DNA from: Bacillus sp. cl95
Lineage (GTDB): Bacteria > Bacillota > Bacilli > Bacillales > Cytobacillaceae
DNA length: 64,000 nucleotides
Direction of reading: 5' to 3'
Assembly: GCF_900115925.1 (NCBI RefSeq)
Contig: NZ_FOYF01000004.1
Location: forward strand, 148,507-212,506
This document shows, piece by piece, positions 51,761 through 61,555 of this stretch. How positions within the stretch are numbered: the first letter of the stretch is position 1; each line of letters opens with the position of its first letter. Both the position numbers and the translations under genes were made by a program. Under the pieces are notes generated by a model. That model searched no databases and had not been told where the DNA came from. It worked only from the letters and a program-made list of their open reading frames with translations.

Positions 51761-52996
51761 TTAAGATTGAACAATAGGCAATCTGATTTTCATTTCGGTG
51801 CCCTCTCCAAGGATACTGTCAATGCTTAAATCTCCTCCATGATCCTTTATAAGGAGCTTCGAAATCATCAGTCCTAGGCCGTTTCCATCATCCTTCGTTG
51901 TAAAAAACGGCTCCCCTATCCGCTTCAGTTCTTCTTTTGAAATGCCACAGCCCTGATCCTTAATCGAAATCAACACTGCATTCTTGTCTACTATTTCAGA
52001 CTTTGTTCGGATTGTACCCCCGTTATCCATCGACTCAATGGCATTCTTCAAGAGATTAATCAAAACCTGCTTTATCTGTTTGTCATCACATTCGAGATAG
52101 CCAACCTTTTCACTGATTTCCGTCTTCATCATAATGCCTTTTTCCATTGCTTGTTGAGTGACAATGGAACCAACATACTCAATAACTTCTTCCAAACTAT
52201 GCTTTTCAAAATGGGATACTCTTGGCTTCCCTATCATCATTAAGTCACTTACAATGGAATCAATTCGATCAATTTCTTGTATCATAATTGGATAGTACTC
52301 ATTTTGATTAGGATAATTTTCTTGCTGTAATTGCGCAAATCCCCTTAGCGAAGCTAATGGATTTCTAATTTCATGCCCAATCGCTGTAGCCATTTGCCCC
52401 ATAAGGACGAGATTTTCCTTTTGACGAGCACTTTCATTTGCTAACCTGATGGCCTTTACATATGAAGTAAACCTCACCAACAGGATGTATGCCACGAACG
52501 TTATGATGATCAACATTCCAATCGCAACAATTACACTTGAATCGTGGAAAGCCAGTCCAAACAATACATATTTTACAACCAATCCAGTAAATACAATCCA
52601 AAAGAACTTCTTATCTACAAATAGCGGGGCGAATATGATAAACATGATTTCAACGATATTCCCGCTTCTAAAAGTTAAATCTGTCCCAAAATAAATGAGA
52701 AAATTATTAATGATGTCTATCAAGTTAAATCCAAAGTAGATTATATACTTTATCCAGAACGGATCTTTTTTTCTCATTACATAAAAGGTCACGGGCAAGA
52801 GTAACCCGACAAGCAAATAAATCACTAATCCTAGACCGCCTTCTGGCAACCCTATGGATCTTTCGTTATATCTCGGGACGATGAAGTAATACAATAAATC
52901 ATAGGAGAGGAATACAAGATAAAAAATCCCAATGAAAAGCTTAGTAGCTTTAATTTCCTCAGATATAAGCTTTGAATCTCTTAGATTATCTATCAT
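51761..52996 (-). CDS. Membrane sensor histidine kinase (sporulation-kinase type)
   Basis: 411 residues from ATG 52996: five or six membrane helices (about 18-190), then a HisKA domain with GHEIRNPLASLRGF and an ATPase domain ending GLGLMISKLLIKDHGGDL. No response regulator lies beside it, which fits orphan Kin-type kinases of the phosphorelay. GGGAG lies eight bases before this ATG. The frame continues to 53113 and a start at 53092 (MSNFPWYL) is possible; there would then be little room for a promoter after the upstream terminator. Confidence 0.83.
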   Translation of the reverse strand: MIDNLRDSKLISEEIKATKLFIGIFYLVFLSYDLLYYFIVPRYNERSIGLPEGGLGLVIYLLVGLLLPVTFYVMRKKDPFWIKYIIYFGFNLIDIINNFLIYFGTDLTFRSGNIVEIMFIIFAPLFVDKKFFWIVFTGLVVKYVLFGLAFHDSSVIVAIGMLIIITFVAYILLVRFTSYVKAIRLANESARQKENLVLMGQMATAIGHEIRNPLASLRGFAQLQQENYPNQNEYYPIMIQEIDRIDSIVSDLMMIGKPRVSHFEKHSLEEVIEYVGSIVTQQAMEKGIMMKTEISEKVGYLECDDKQIKQVLINLLKNAIESMDNGGTIRTKSEIVDKNAVLISIKDQGCGISKEELKRIGEPFFTTKDDGNGLGLMISKLLIKDHGGDLSIDSILGEGTEMKIRLPIVQS

Positions 52997-53138
52997 AGTT
53001 TTTTCTCCCTTATCAACACTACTGTCTCCCCTTGCTGAGATGAACTCCTTCAGCTTATTTAAATTTGACAAATACCAAGGAAAATTCGACATTTCTTTAT
53101 CTCTTTTTACCATTTATTGATGTCCAATGACAACAAAT

Positions 53139-53170
53139 AAGGGCAGCCCAATGAATGGAAGCTGCCCTTT
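53139..53170 (-). terminator. Terminator of the amino-acid permease gene
   Basis: Stem AAGGGCAGC/GCTGCCCTT with a 13-base loop; T run on the minus strand is short. Confidence 0.8.
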
Positions 53171-53173
53171 GAC

Positions 53174-54589
53174 TTAGCTGATTTTTCTTAAATCTGCAGG
53201 ATTATTGTTGAGATTACTATTTCTTCTTCCGTATAGGAAGTAGATTACTAACCCGATTGTAATCCAAATTCCAAAGCTGATCCAAGTTGTTGAAGGAAGC
53301 TGCAATGCTAAATATCCACAGAACAGGAATGCAAGGATTGGAATGTATGGAACAAACGGTACTTTAAAGCCTGCTGAACTAGCACTCGTATTTTTACGAA
53401 GGTATAAAATCCCAACAGAAACAGTCATGAAGGCAAACAATGTACCAATGTTCGTCAATTCTGCCAGTTTGCTTAATGGTACTACACCTGCGAAAAAAGC
53501 TACTATAAGACAAGTGATCCAAGAGTTAATAACAGGATTTTGCTTTTTAGAGTCAACTTTTGAAAATACTTTCGGAAGCAATCCATCACGGCTGATTGCA
53601 TAGAACAAACGCGTTTGACCGTACATCATCACGAGCAATACTGTTGTAATACCCGCAATGGCACCTAATGAGATGAAACCTGCGATCCAATCTTGATGGA
53701 TATAGTTTAACGCAAATGCAACTGGATTTTTTACACCTAGCTGATCGTAAGGAACAATACCTGTTAAGATTGCCGACACAATGATATACAAAATTGTACA
53801 AACGGCTAAAGAAGCGATGATTCCAATTGGCATATTACGTTGTGGATTTTTCACTTCTTCTGCAGCAGTTGATACTGCATCAAATCCGATATAAGCAAAG
53901 AAAACTGTCGCAGCCCCTGCTGTTACACCAGAGAAACCGTAAGGCATGAATGGTGTCCAGTTCGCTGGTTCGACATACCATACGCCAACCCCGATAAACA
54001 ATAATACGACCGCTACTTTGATAATAACCATAATTGTATTGAACTTCGCTGACTTTTTCACACCTTGTGTTAAAAGCAAAGTAATAAGTAACACAATCAT
54101 TACAGCAGGTACATCGATAAACGTTCCTTTCGCAGGATCATAAGCACTTGATAATGCTTTCGGCAATTCAAGACCAAAACCGGCTAATAGACCTTGAAAG
54201 TATCCTGACCACCCACTGGCTACTGCCGATGAGGCCAATCCGTATTCAAGTATCAAGTCCCAACCTAATATCCAAGCGATTAATTCACCGAATGTAGCAT
54301 AGCTGTAAGTATATGCACTTCCTGCTACTGGAACCGTGGAAGCAAACTCTGCATAACAAAGGGCCGCAAATACGCATGCAAGTCCCGATAAGATAAAAGA
54401 TAAAATGAGTGCTGGTCCAGCATGCTCAGCCGCAGCCACGCCTGTCAGTACGAAAATTCCCGTACCGATAATGGCCCCAACCCCTAGCATCGTTAGGTCA
54501 AAAGCTCCTAAATCTTTTTTAAGAGAAGCGCCTCTGGCACCCGATTCTCTCAATAAAGAATCTATTGATTTCTTTCTGAATAAATCCAT
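53174..54589 (-). CDS. APC-family amino-acid permease (YfnA/CAT type)
   Basis: 471 residues with 12 membrane helices. Helix 1 carries GVGAIIGTGIFVLTG, the substrate-binding break of the family, and the sixth helix region FFAYIGFDAVSTAAEEVKNP is typical of cationic amino-acid transporters of the YfnA/ApcT group. It is a proton-coupled uptake protein. TTGGAGG precedes the ATG. Single gene. Confidence 0.9.
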   Translation of the reverse strand: MDLFRKKSIDSLLRESGARGASLKKDLGAFDLTMLGVGAIIGTGIFVLTGVAAAEHAGPALILSFILSGLACVFAALCYAEFASTVPVAGSAYTYSYATFGELIAWILGWDLILEYGLASSAVASGWSGYFQGLLAGFGLELPKALSSAYDPAKGTFIDVPAVMIVLLITLLLTQGVKKSAKFNTIMVIIKVAVVLLFIGVGVWYVEPANWTPFMPYGFSGVTAGAATVFFAYIGFDAVSTAAEEVKNPQRNMPIGIIASLAVCTILYIIVSAILTGIVPYDQLGVKNPVAFALNYIHQDWIAGFISLGAIAGITTVLLVMMYGQTRLFYAISRDGLLPKVFSKVDSKKQNPVINSWITCLIVAFFAGVVPLSKLAELTNIGTLFAFMTVSVGILYLRKNTSASSAGFKVPFVPYIPILAFLFCGYLALQLPSTTWISFGIWITIGLVIYFLYGRRNSNLNNNPADLRKIS

Positions 54590-54826
54590 AAAGTAACCTC
54601 CAAGAAGTAAAATCTTTTAAATATTCAGATTTAATTGAACATTGTTTTTCTATACAAGAATAATATAATCATTCTATTAAAAAAGCAATAATTTTTTCAT
54701 AATTTAAATTATTCCAATTGAAGGAACTGGATATAAAAGGATATTACATATCATAAGTGTAGTTTTCCAGAGGGACAATTGTTTTTCTTCTAATAATAAA
54801 TTACTATATTAATGAAAGTAAATGGA

Positions 54827-54864
54827 AAAAACAAGGACAAAACTACGGATTTGCCCTTGTTTTT
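54827..54864. terminator. Terminator of the alpha/beta hydrolase gene
   Basis: Stem AAAAACAAGG/CCTTGTTTTT with an inner CAAA/TTTG. Confidence 0.85.
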
Positions 54865-54866
54865 CT

Positions 54867-55958
54867 TTATCCTATTTTTTCATTTTGTAATAAACCAATA
54901 AATTTCTTAAAATCATGTTCATTGGGAATATGAGCAGATTGTTCAAGGATATAAAAGTGTTTACCAGAAGGAGCGTCTATTTTTTCATAAAATAGTTTTG
55001 CTGCATGAAAATTCGTGGTGAGATCATGACGTCCTTGTACAATCGTAAATGGGATATCCAATCTTGTAATCGTAGTCAAATCGGTGCGGATTAACGCTTC
55101 CTGTAAGGCAGTACACTCAAAAATATTGAATTTAGGAGCAGATACAAGACTATTGAAAATATCTTTGAGGTTATAGTCGGGAGATAGGAGCGCACTCTTT
55201 ATTAAGGCTAGCACATTGGGTCCTTTTATTTGATCATCCTTATAAATATACCCTTTTACCCCTTGGATGAAATCACTGTACTTCCCTTCTTTTTTTTCGA
55301 AGAAAGGTGGTTCACCAAGTTCAATTAATTGCGCAAGCATCTTTTGGTCACCTGATTCCTCAGCTCTTGCCCTCAGTGCTTTCATCCCTAATCTTTGGTT
55401 ATCTGTCATGTTTGTGACTTGATCGAAACCAACATAGGCATGAAATTTGTTCGGACTCTTATGAGCCAATTTCATCCCTATTATAGTCCCCCATGACATA
55501 CCAACGAGATAAATTTTATCCACCTTGAATCTATCTCTTAAGTAATCTATTACTTGTTCCGTATCATCAATAAAACGTTCTACCGTCATGGATTCCTTAG
55601 AAATATGTTTATGATAACTTTTACCCGCTCCCCTTTGGTCGTAAAAAACCGTTGTAAACTTCCGGTTTAGTTGTGGAAACTGTCCTCGGGAACTTACACC
55701 AAAAGGAAATGGTTGTCCAGGTCCACCATGTAAAAAAAGCATAATGGGTTGGTTGGCTTCTTCCCCTTCAATCAATAGGTATTGATCCTCACCTCTAACT
55801 TTTAATTTTACTACTTCACTGATTCCACCGTTATCTACAAGTTTCTTTGCTCTTTTTTTAATTTCTATTTGTTTGACGAATCTGTATGTCAATCCCATTA
55901 ACAGGAGTAACACACATGCTGAGAGTATTAGGATTACTGCAGTCCATAACCAAATCAT
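54867..55958 (-). CDS. Membrane-anchored alpha/beta hydrolase (proline iminopeptidase-like)
   Basis: 363 residues. An N-terminal membrane helix (MIWLWTAVILILSACVLLLL region) is followed by the hydrolase fold: oxyanion loop FLHGGPGQPFP, DQRGAGKS, nucleophile Ser in GMSWGT, acid in QGRHDLTT, and His in EQSAHIPNEHDF. This pattern is that of the S33 prolyl aminopeptidases. ATG 55958 follows GGGGGAG by eight bases. Substrate not known. Confidence 0.85.
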   Translation of the reverse strand: MIWLWTAVILILSACVLLLLMGLTYRFVKQIEIKKRAKKLVDNGGISEVVKLKVRGEDQYLLIEGEEANQPIMLFLHGGPGQPFPFGVSSRGQFPQLNRKFTTVFYDQRGAGKSYHKHISKESMTVERFIDDTEQVIDYLRDRFKVDKIYLVGMSWGTIIGMKLAHKSPNKFHAYVGFDQVTNMTDNQRLGMKALRARAEESGDQKMLAQLIELGEPPFFEKKEGKYSDFIQGVKGYIYKDDQIKGPNVLALIKSALLSPDYNLKDIFNSLVSAPKFNIFECTALQEALIRTDLTTITRLDIPFTIVQGRHDLTTNFHAAKLFYEKIDAPSGKHFYILEQSAHIPNEHDFKKFIGLLQNEKIG

Positions 55959-56274
55959 TTTCTTGACTCCCCCATTCTTCACCGATACAAAATAAATTCC
56001 GTCTTTATACTTTATATAGTTATTGAATCAAATAGATTTTTTAAAACACTTATGTATTTCATAGAAGTCTTTCTATATTACGACTATCTTCATTAACAAA
56101 AGCAACAAGTTCTTAATCTATTAACAACCCTTCGATGCTAGAAATAAGGAAAATTAAAACTTCTACGTAAAAACGAATACTTACTTCAAAACAAACACTT
56201 CCTTCCATTATCTTCTATTCATAATATAACTCTAACCTTTTCTAACTTCTATACAGAATTTCAGAAGAAAAATA
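55959..56274. other. AT-rich intergenic region
   Basis: About 315 bases between the hydrolase start and the metalloprotease terminator. It should hold the hydrolase promoter. I see no gene, repeat or RNA. Confidence 0.45.
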
Positions 56275-56295
56275 GACACTAAAAATTTTAGTGTC
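56275..56295 (-). terminator. Terminator of the HELGH metalloprotease gene
   Basis: Perfect stem GACACTAAAA/TTTTAGTGTC, followed by TATTTTTC on the minus strand. Confidence 0.75.
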
Positions 56296-56311
56296 CTTTC
56301 CCTTTACATCA

Positions 56312-57031
56312 TCAATTTTTAAACCTCTCATAAATCCCTCTTTCACATTCAGGAACGAGGGCACTTCTGCATGCTTTTTGAATTTGACGAATATCAATTC
56401 CCGTTTTATTGCCTGCCGGTGTGGACATGAAGTTGGAAGATATCGGGGAATGGGGGCTATTTCTGGAGGTAGGATCACTATTGTTCTCGCCTGGCGCAGT
56501 AGCGAAAAAAATATGTCCCAATTCGTGGGCCAATGTGCTTCGATTTTCTTGCGCAGCAGTACGACCGCTCATAATGATGTGCTGGTACAATCTGTTTCCA
56601 ACAATTCGATTGGAATAAGCACAGGCAATTGTGTTGTTATCACTAAAACGAAAATTCGGAACATACCAAACGGTAATCCATTCTGAAGGATATCCATCAG
56701 CTTCCCTTCTATTTTCCATTGCTCTAAAAACACTGGATTGAGCAAAACGTTCGTTGCACTGTAATTTGCCGTGAGCTAGTCCAAAATCCGTGCTCGTCTC
56801 AATCAACTTCACCACTTCAATTGGCAATCTCCATATTCCTATGGCTCTTTTTAAATCTTCGACAATTCGATTCACAGAAGTTCCAGGAACAGTCCTAACT
56901 GTACCGGGAAGAATATATATGACAAGCTTTATTGATGCTGGTTTATCTTGCGAATACCTGTAGCGATATCCATCCCTCTTAGTTGATCTCTTCTGCTTTT
57001 CATTTTTTCCATGGTGATGTCCCTTCGCCAA
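56312..57031 (-). CDS. Uncharacterised HExxH metalloprotease, metzincin-like
   Basis: 239 residues. A basic, His-rich N-terminus (MAKGHHHGKNEKQKRSTKRDG) without signal peptide leads to a domain with STLAHELGHIFFA (zinc site) near residue 170, and after a 20-residue insert PHSPISSNFMSTPAG, where His could be the third ligand and NFM a Met-turn. Two Cys near the C-terminus (ACRSALVPEC) could form a disulphide. The TTG start follows GAGGGG. Not a family I can name. Confidence 0.65.
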   Translation of the reverse strand: MAKGHHHGKNEKQKRSTKRDGYRYRYSQDKPASIKLVIYILPGTVRTVPGTSVNRIVEDLKRAIGIWRLPIEVVKLIETSTDFGLAHGKLQCNERFAQSSVFRAMENRREADGYPSEWITVWYVPNFRFSDNNTIACAYSNRIVGNRLYQHIIMSGRTAAQENRSTLAHELGHIFFATAPGENNSDPTSRNSPHSPISSNFMSTPAGNKTGIDIRQIQKACRSALVPECERGIYERFKN

Positions 57032-57125
57032 ATCATCCCCTCGTTTCCATACAATAGATACACTATTTTATGTAATAAAAGAGAGGATGGTTTGGACAAA
57101 CTATCTAAGGCAAATGCCATTATTC

Positions 57126-57965
57126 TTACTCGTAAGAACCACTCGCTTCCGGTAACGTTTGATATGTAGGGTTTTCTTCCAACACCTTTAGAATACCTTT
57201 TACAAGCTGTGACATTACTTTTCCATCTTGACCATCATCACATTCCGTCCAACCAAACTGCCTCTCAGCTCCATTGATCCATACGTGTAAGTCATAGGAC
57301 TCATGAGGCTTTTGGTTACACTGGTTGTTCAGATTTTTATCCTCGAGATAATTAGCAAATATCATCAGTTTATAAATTTTGTTCAATTCATCTTTAGAAA
57401 ATTGAAAATCACTTACTGCCGCCATTTCACCATTCTGCAGATCTTTTACCAGTTTTTCCTTCTTCGTGTCAATCAGATTCTTCTGACCCACTCCATATTT
57501 CAAACGGAATGCAAATAAATCCTGCTCGTCTACATCATACGAAATCGTCAGTATTTCCATTGAATCTGGACAACCATTTAATGAATATGTCATCTGCGTA
57601 CTTGTCTCTTGCATCTCTATCTTTTTACAAATATAATTCTCTACTTCACCAGCTCCATATTCATCTTCAGAGTTATCAACTGTATAATCAAGATTCTCCC
57701 CATCATAGTCAATGTTGTGATAAATAGGATCCCCTTCAATCGTATAACGTACTAAACGGACCTTATCCTTTAACCCTTTTTCAACATTTGTGATGAATTT
57801 ATCAAGTCTTTCGATGTTTTCCAATCCGCCGTGCCTCTCAACAATTTCATCACTTCCACCCGTAGTCCCGGACATTTTAATCGACGCGGTATCTTTTCCC
57901 TGACAACTAATTAAGAACAAACAACAAATTGCCATATAAAGCAGGCTTAAACTAGAAATCTTCAC
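57126..57965 (-). CDS. Lipoprotein with DUF4362-like domain
   Basis: 279 residues: a signal peptide with lipobox LFLISC (Cys about residue 23), then a soluble domain with ERLDKFITNVEKGLKDKVRLVRYTIEGDPI, the DUF4362 pattern. The C-terminal half has CNQKPHESYDLHVWINGAER and an acidic end. The GTG start at 57965 lies seven bases after AGGAGG; an upstream start is less likely. It is 94 bases ahead of the metalloprotease gene on the same strand. Confidence 0.72.
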   Translation of the reverse strand: MKISSLSLLYMAICCLFLISCQGKDTASIKMSGTTGGSDEIVERHGGLENIERLDKFITNVEKGLKDKVRLVRYTIEGDPIYHNIDYDGENLDYTVDNSEDEYGAGEVENYICKKIEMQETSTQMTYSLNGCPDSMEILTISYDVDEQDLFAFRLKYGVGQKNLIDTKKEKLVKDLQNGEMAAVSDFQFSKDELNKIYKLMIFANYLEDKNLNNQCNQKPHESYDLHVWINGAERQFGWTECDDGQDGKVMSQLVKGILKVLEENPTYQTLPEASGSYE

Positions 57966-58178
57966 TCTTCTCCCTCCTAGTAATAGTAGTACAAACAACC
58001 TTGACCGAGAAAGCCTCTATGACTTGGCCTCTTTGAAAGATTGTGCGCTTGAACAGACGTTTAATGAATAGACGTTTGAAAGAAGAGAATGTTTCAAGCT
58101 GTATGCTCAATTATAATAAAATCAGATGAAATAATTGGAAATATAGCAATGAAGTCATACATAGGGAGGTTTAAGACA

Positions 58179-58643
58179 GTGCACATTAGGAATTCAGCAA
58201 AAGCAATTATTATAAATGGGAATAACATTCTACTTACAAAAAACCAAGATGACGAAGGGTACTTTTACCTTTGTCCTGGTGGTGGTCAGGAACATGGTGA
58301 AACATTTCATTCAACACTAAATAGGGAGTGCTTGGAGGAAATAGGGTACCAAGTAGAAGTAGGTGAACTCCTGCACATTAGAGAATATATCGGAAAAAAC
58401 CACGAATATTCAGCAAGTGACTTAGGTGTGCATCAAATTGAATATTATTTTCTTTGTACTTTGAAAAATGAACTGGACGATCCAGCTGAACCTTCTAATC
58501 CTGACAATCTTCAAATCGGGATAGAATGGGTAAGTATTAAGGATTTAATGGAGTTTAGACTTTATCCTAAACACCTTAGAGAATATATAATCAAGTACAG
58601 TAACCAGGAAAAGTCTCCGGTTTACCTTGGTGATATCAACTAA
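58179..58643 (+). CDS. Nudix hydrolase
   Basis: 154 residues. The Nudix box is complete: GGGQEHGETFHSTLNRECLEEIGYQV, written here in two parts, GGGQEHGETF and RECLEEIGYQV, so it should cleave a nucleoside diphosphate-linked compound. The GTG start at 58179 has GGGAGG nine bases upstream and gives the normal Nudix length; the frame upstream to 58089 lacks a ribosome site. Substrate unknown. Confidence 0.85.
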   Translation: MHIRNSAKAIIINGNNILLTKNQDDEGYFYLCPGGGQEHGETFHSTLNRECLEEIGYQVEVGELLHIREYIGKNHEYSASDLGVHQIEYYFLCTLKNELDDPAEPSNPDNLQIGIEWVSIKDLMEFRLYPKHLREYIIKYSNQEKSPVYLGDIN

Positions 58644-58660
58644 TTCGGAGAAATATGAAA

Positions 58661-58685
58661 AGGCTGCCCCATGATGGAACAGCCT
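58661..58685 (-). terminator. Terminator of the aldolase-YdjM operon
   Basis: Minus-strand arms AGGCTGTTCC/GGGGCAGCCT, followed by TTTTC. Confidence 0.7.
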
Positions 58686-58692
58686 CCTAAAT

Positions 58693-59571
58693 TTATTTCT
58701 CATTCTGTTTTTCAATATACTCGAATAAAAAAGATTGCCCGTTACGGTAAAAGCGAGGGTCATATACTCCAAGTTGCTCATCATTATTCACTACTACGAC
58801 GAATGGCGACCATTGATACAATGTTTTCGCTTTTGGATTTTTTTCGAACAAATCATCGAGATTCGATTGATCACTTGATTCCAGTCTTGTAACAAATTCA
58901 GCTTCCGTTAACAATGAGTCATTGAAAATTTCGACCGCACCCTCGCTCTTTCCAATAACGGTAAACTTCCATGGAACAAAACTTGCTGATAAAGCCACTT
59001 GATCATACTGATTTTCATATTTTTGATATACGACATAGCCTTGGATGCTTTGAATTAGAATATGAAGACCAATCAGCAGCCATGCAATCCGGAATACTTT
59101 GAATTCCTTAAGGTTTGGTCGCTTCTTTGCCATAATAAACGATAACAGAAAAATGAACCAAATCACAAAGTCAATGATCGATACGGTACCAAGAGAAAGA
59201 CGCTTGGACGTAAAAGGTTCCAGATATCCCGTTCCCCATGCATTAAAAATATCGCTTGTATCATGGATGAAAACAGCAAGCAGGGCTACAAGGAAAAAAC
59301 GAAACATGCTCGTTCCGAAGAGAAAACGGTTTAATAACGAAAACATTAGTGCCCAAACAGGTACGAGGAAAATCGAATGCGTAATTCCCCTATGCCACAT
59401 CTGATATTGCCCTGTCGTATCCCAAAGCTGGGAGATGACATCAATATCAGGGATTTGACTCGCACCAATCGCCGTAAAAAGAAGCGCCCGCTTTTCTTTT
59501 TTACTAAGATTTTCTTTGTTGATCGCTTTGTAAATGCCAATCCCAAATAATGTGTGTGTAATACTATCCAT
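58693..59571 (-). CDS. YdjM/YfhP-family membrane-bound metal-dependent hydrolase
   Basis: 292 residues. The N-terminus has the family metal site: MDSITHTLFGIG, IPDIDVIS, WHRGITHSIF and HDTSDIFNAWGT, with four or five membrane helices, followed by a soluble C-terminal domain. Activity unproven. The ATG directly follows the aldolase stop codon (59572), and AAGGAA lies inside the aldolase gene, so it is translated with that operon. Confidence 0.8.
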   Translation of the reverse strand: MDSITHTLFGIGIYKAINKENLSKKEKRALLFTAIGASQIPDIDVISQLWDTTGQYQMWHRGITHSIFLVPVWALMFSLLNRFLFGTSMFRFFLVALLAVFIHDTSDIFNAWGTGYLEPFTSKRLSLGTVSIIDFVIWFIFLLSFIMAKKRPNLKEFKVFRIAWLLIGLHILIQSIQGYVVYQKYENQYDQVALSASFVPWKFTVIGKSEGAVEIFNDSLLTEAEFVTRLESSDQSNLDDLFEKNPKAKTLYQWSPFVVVVNNDEQLGVYDPRFYRNGQSFLFEYIEKQNEK

Positions 59572-60348
59572 CTATTTAAGTTCCTTTAAGTTCAGTTCAT
59601 GGACGACATTTTTGACAATGCTCGCAATCAACTCTTCCGATATTTCAGTATTTTCTTGAGTAGTGTTAACCGGAACGCCTCCTGTCTTAATCCCCATTTT
59701 ACCGCGGATATCAATCAAATCAGAGATTTGTGCAGGACTAAGTTCGTTTGCCTTTTTAATAATGTGGTTAGAATACATCGTCATCAAAGCGTAATGCTCG
59801 AGTGATTCCATTCGGAAGTAGGCTTCCATTAACTCTCTACCCCAAGTCAATGCCCCATGATTGGCAAGCAATACGGCATTATGATCCTTGCAATATGGCG
59901 CAATTGAATCTGGAACTTCCTGTGTCCCAGGTGTTGCATAAGTCGCAACAGGAACCCTTCCAAGTAAAACAATGGCTTCAGGAGAAATAGGTTGATCCAA
60001 ACTGATACCAGCAATGGCAAATGACGTGGCAACAGGAGGATGGGCGTGAACAACTGCGTTGACTTCCTGATTTTCCTTATATACACGCAAGTGCATTTTC
60101 ACTTCAGATGAAGGCTTCATGGTTCCCTCGAGCACATTTCCCGATAAATCCATTTTGACCATCATTTCAGGCGTCATGAATCCCTTACTGACACCAGTCG
60201 GAGTGGTCCAAATCGTATTAGATCCAACTTTTACAGAAATGTTGCCGTCATTAGCGGCTACAAAATTTTTATGATAAACTCTCCTGCCAATTTCACAGAT
60301 AAGTTCTTTTGCTTCTTTATCAGAATAGTAATGTTGTTGTTCAGACAT
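59572..60348 (-). CDS. Class II aldolase (fuculose-phosphate aldolase type; DrdA-like)
   Basis: 258 residues of the zinc aldolase family: VAANDGNISVKVG, STATTPTGVSKG-type loop (WTTPTGVSKGFM), catalytic and zinc residues in VVHAHPPVATSF and NHGALTWG. Set beside an MtnA-like isomerase and MtnK-like kinase, it should cut the ketose-1-phosphate to dihydroxyacetone phosphate and an aldehyde. This is the role of DrdA in the 5-deoxyribose route of B. thuringiensis, or of Ald2 in the methylthioribose DHAP shunt. AAGGAG precedes the ATG. Confidence 0.82.
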   Translation of the reverse strand: MSEQQHYYSDKEAKELICEIGRRVYHKNFVAANDGNISVKVGSNTIWTTPTGVSKGFMTPEMMVKMDLSGNVLEGTMKPSSEVKMHLRVYKENQEVNAVVHAHPPVATSFAIAGISLDQPISPEAIVLLGRVPVATYATPGTQEVPDSIAPYCKDHNAVLLANHGALTWGRELMEAYFRMESLEHYALMTMYSNHIIKKANELSPAQISDLIDIRGKMGIKTGGVPVNTTQENTEISEELIASIVKNVVHELNLKELK

Positions 60349-60436
60349 ATTTACAGCTCCTTATGATTCTCGGACTGAATTTTTGTTATTACCTAGATGT
60401 TAACATTGCTATTCTATCATTTTTTCCATTTAAAAA

Positions 60437-60463
60437 CCTCCGGAATCCTATTGGACCCGGAGG
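60437..60463 (-). terminator. Hairpin between mtnA-like gene and the aldolase gene
   Basis: Minus-strand arms CCTCCGG/CCGGAGG, then TTTTTA. Partial termination would lower the aldolase relative to the isomerase, or the aldolase gene has its own promoter. Confidence 0.7.
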
Positions 60464-60472
60464 CATAACGTC

Positions 60473-61543
60473 TTATTTTTCCCCTTTAAACATAAGTGGC
60501 AGTGATTCTGTATATGGTGCATACGCAATGCCGTTTTCTGTGATAATTCCTGTAATCAATTCATGATCTGTTACATCGAAGGCAGGATTATATGTTTTGA
60601 CTTCATCTGGAGCCATTGATGTTTCGTACCATTTAGAAGTAATTTCTTCTGACGGACGAAGTTCAATATGAATATCCTCACCAGTCTTACATTCCAAATC
60701 TACCGTAGAAAGCGGCGCACAAACATAGAATGGAATGTTATAGTGCTTCGCAAGAATTGCTACACCTGATGTACCAATTTTGTTAGCTGCATCACCATTT
60801 GCAGCGACACGATCACATCCGACCAGAACTGCTTGAATTTTCCCTTCTTTCATGACAATGGAAGCCATATTATCACAGATAAGTGTGACATCCACACCAG
60901 CTTCCTGTAGTTCCCAAGCAGTCAAACGTGCGCCTTGTAGCAATGGTCTTGTTTCATCTGCAAATACTTTGAAGTCGTATCCTTTTTCTTGTCCCAAATA
61001 AATAGGTGCAAGGGCTGTTCCGTATTTCGCTGTAGCAATCGTACCTGCGTTACAGTGCGTGAGGATACCCCACCCTGGTTCAAGCAAAGATAGAGCATAC
61101 TGTCCGATAGATTCACAAACCTTCTCATCTTCTGCTCTAATAAGCTCAGATTCTTCTAATAATGCCGACTTTACTTCAGCGACAGTTTTGCCTTCTTCTT
61201 TTACAAATCGGCTTTCCATTCTGTTAAGAGCCCAGAAAAGATTCACAGCGGTCGGCCTTGATGAAGCCAAATATTCTTTCACTTTTTTAAAATCAGCATA
61301 GAGCTCAGAATATGTTGTAGCTTCAGATTGCTTTGTACCTAAGTAGATCCCGTAAGCTGCTGCAATCCCGATTGCCGGTGCTCCGCGTACCTTTAAATGA
61401 TAGATCGCTTCCCAAACATCTTTCATTTCCTTCAATTCCAGGAAGACCTTCTCATTCGGTAGAACCGTTTGGTCTAAAAGAATTAATGCATCGTTTTCAT
61501 CATCTAGTCTTACAGATTGAATTACATCTACCGGTTTCCCCAT
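60473..61543 (-). CDS. mtnA: Methylthioribose- or 5-deoxyribose-1-phosphate isomerase (MtnA/DrdI)
   Basis: Aldose-1-phosphate to ketose-1-phosphate isomerase, 356 residues. Motifs [14 protein letters not shown], catalytic Cys in [13 protein letters not shown], and [18 protein letters not shown] with the active Asp. AGGAGG precedes the ATG. It lies 12 bases after the kinase gene. MtnA and DrdI cannot be told apart by eye; context with an aldolase and no S-box favours the 5-deoxyribose reading. Confidence 0.9.
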   Translation of the reverse strand: MGKPVDVIQSVRLDDENDALILLDQTVLPNEKVFLELKEMKDVWEAIYHLKVRGAPAIGIAAAYGIYLGTKQSEATTYSELYADFKKVKEYLASSRPTAVNLFWALNRMESRFVKEEGKTVAEVKSALLEESELIRAEDEKVCESIGQYALSLLEPGWGILTHCNAGTIATAKYGTALAPIYLGQEKGYDFKVFADETRPLLQGARLTAWELQEAGVDVTLICDNMASIVMKEGKIQAVLVGCDRVAANGDAANKIGTSGVAILAKHYNIPFYVCAPLSTVDLECKTGEDIHIELRPSEEITSKWYETSMAPDEVKTYNPAFDVTDHELITGIITENGIAYAPYTESLPLMFKGEK

Positions 61544-61555
61544 TGTTATTGCCTC

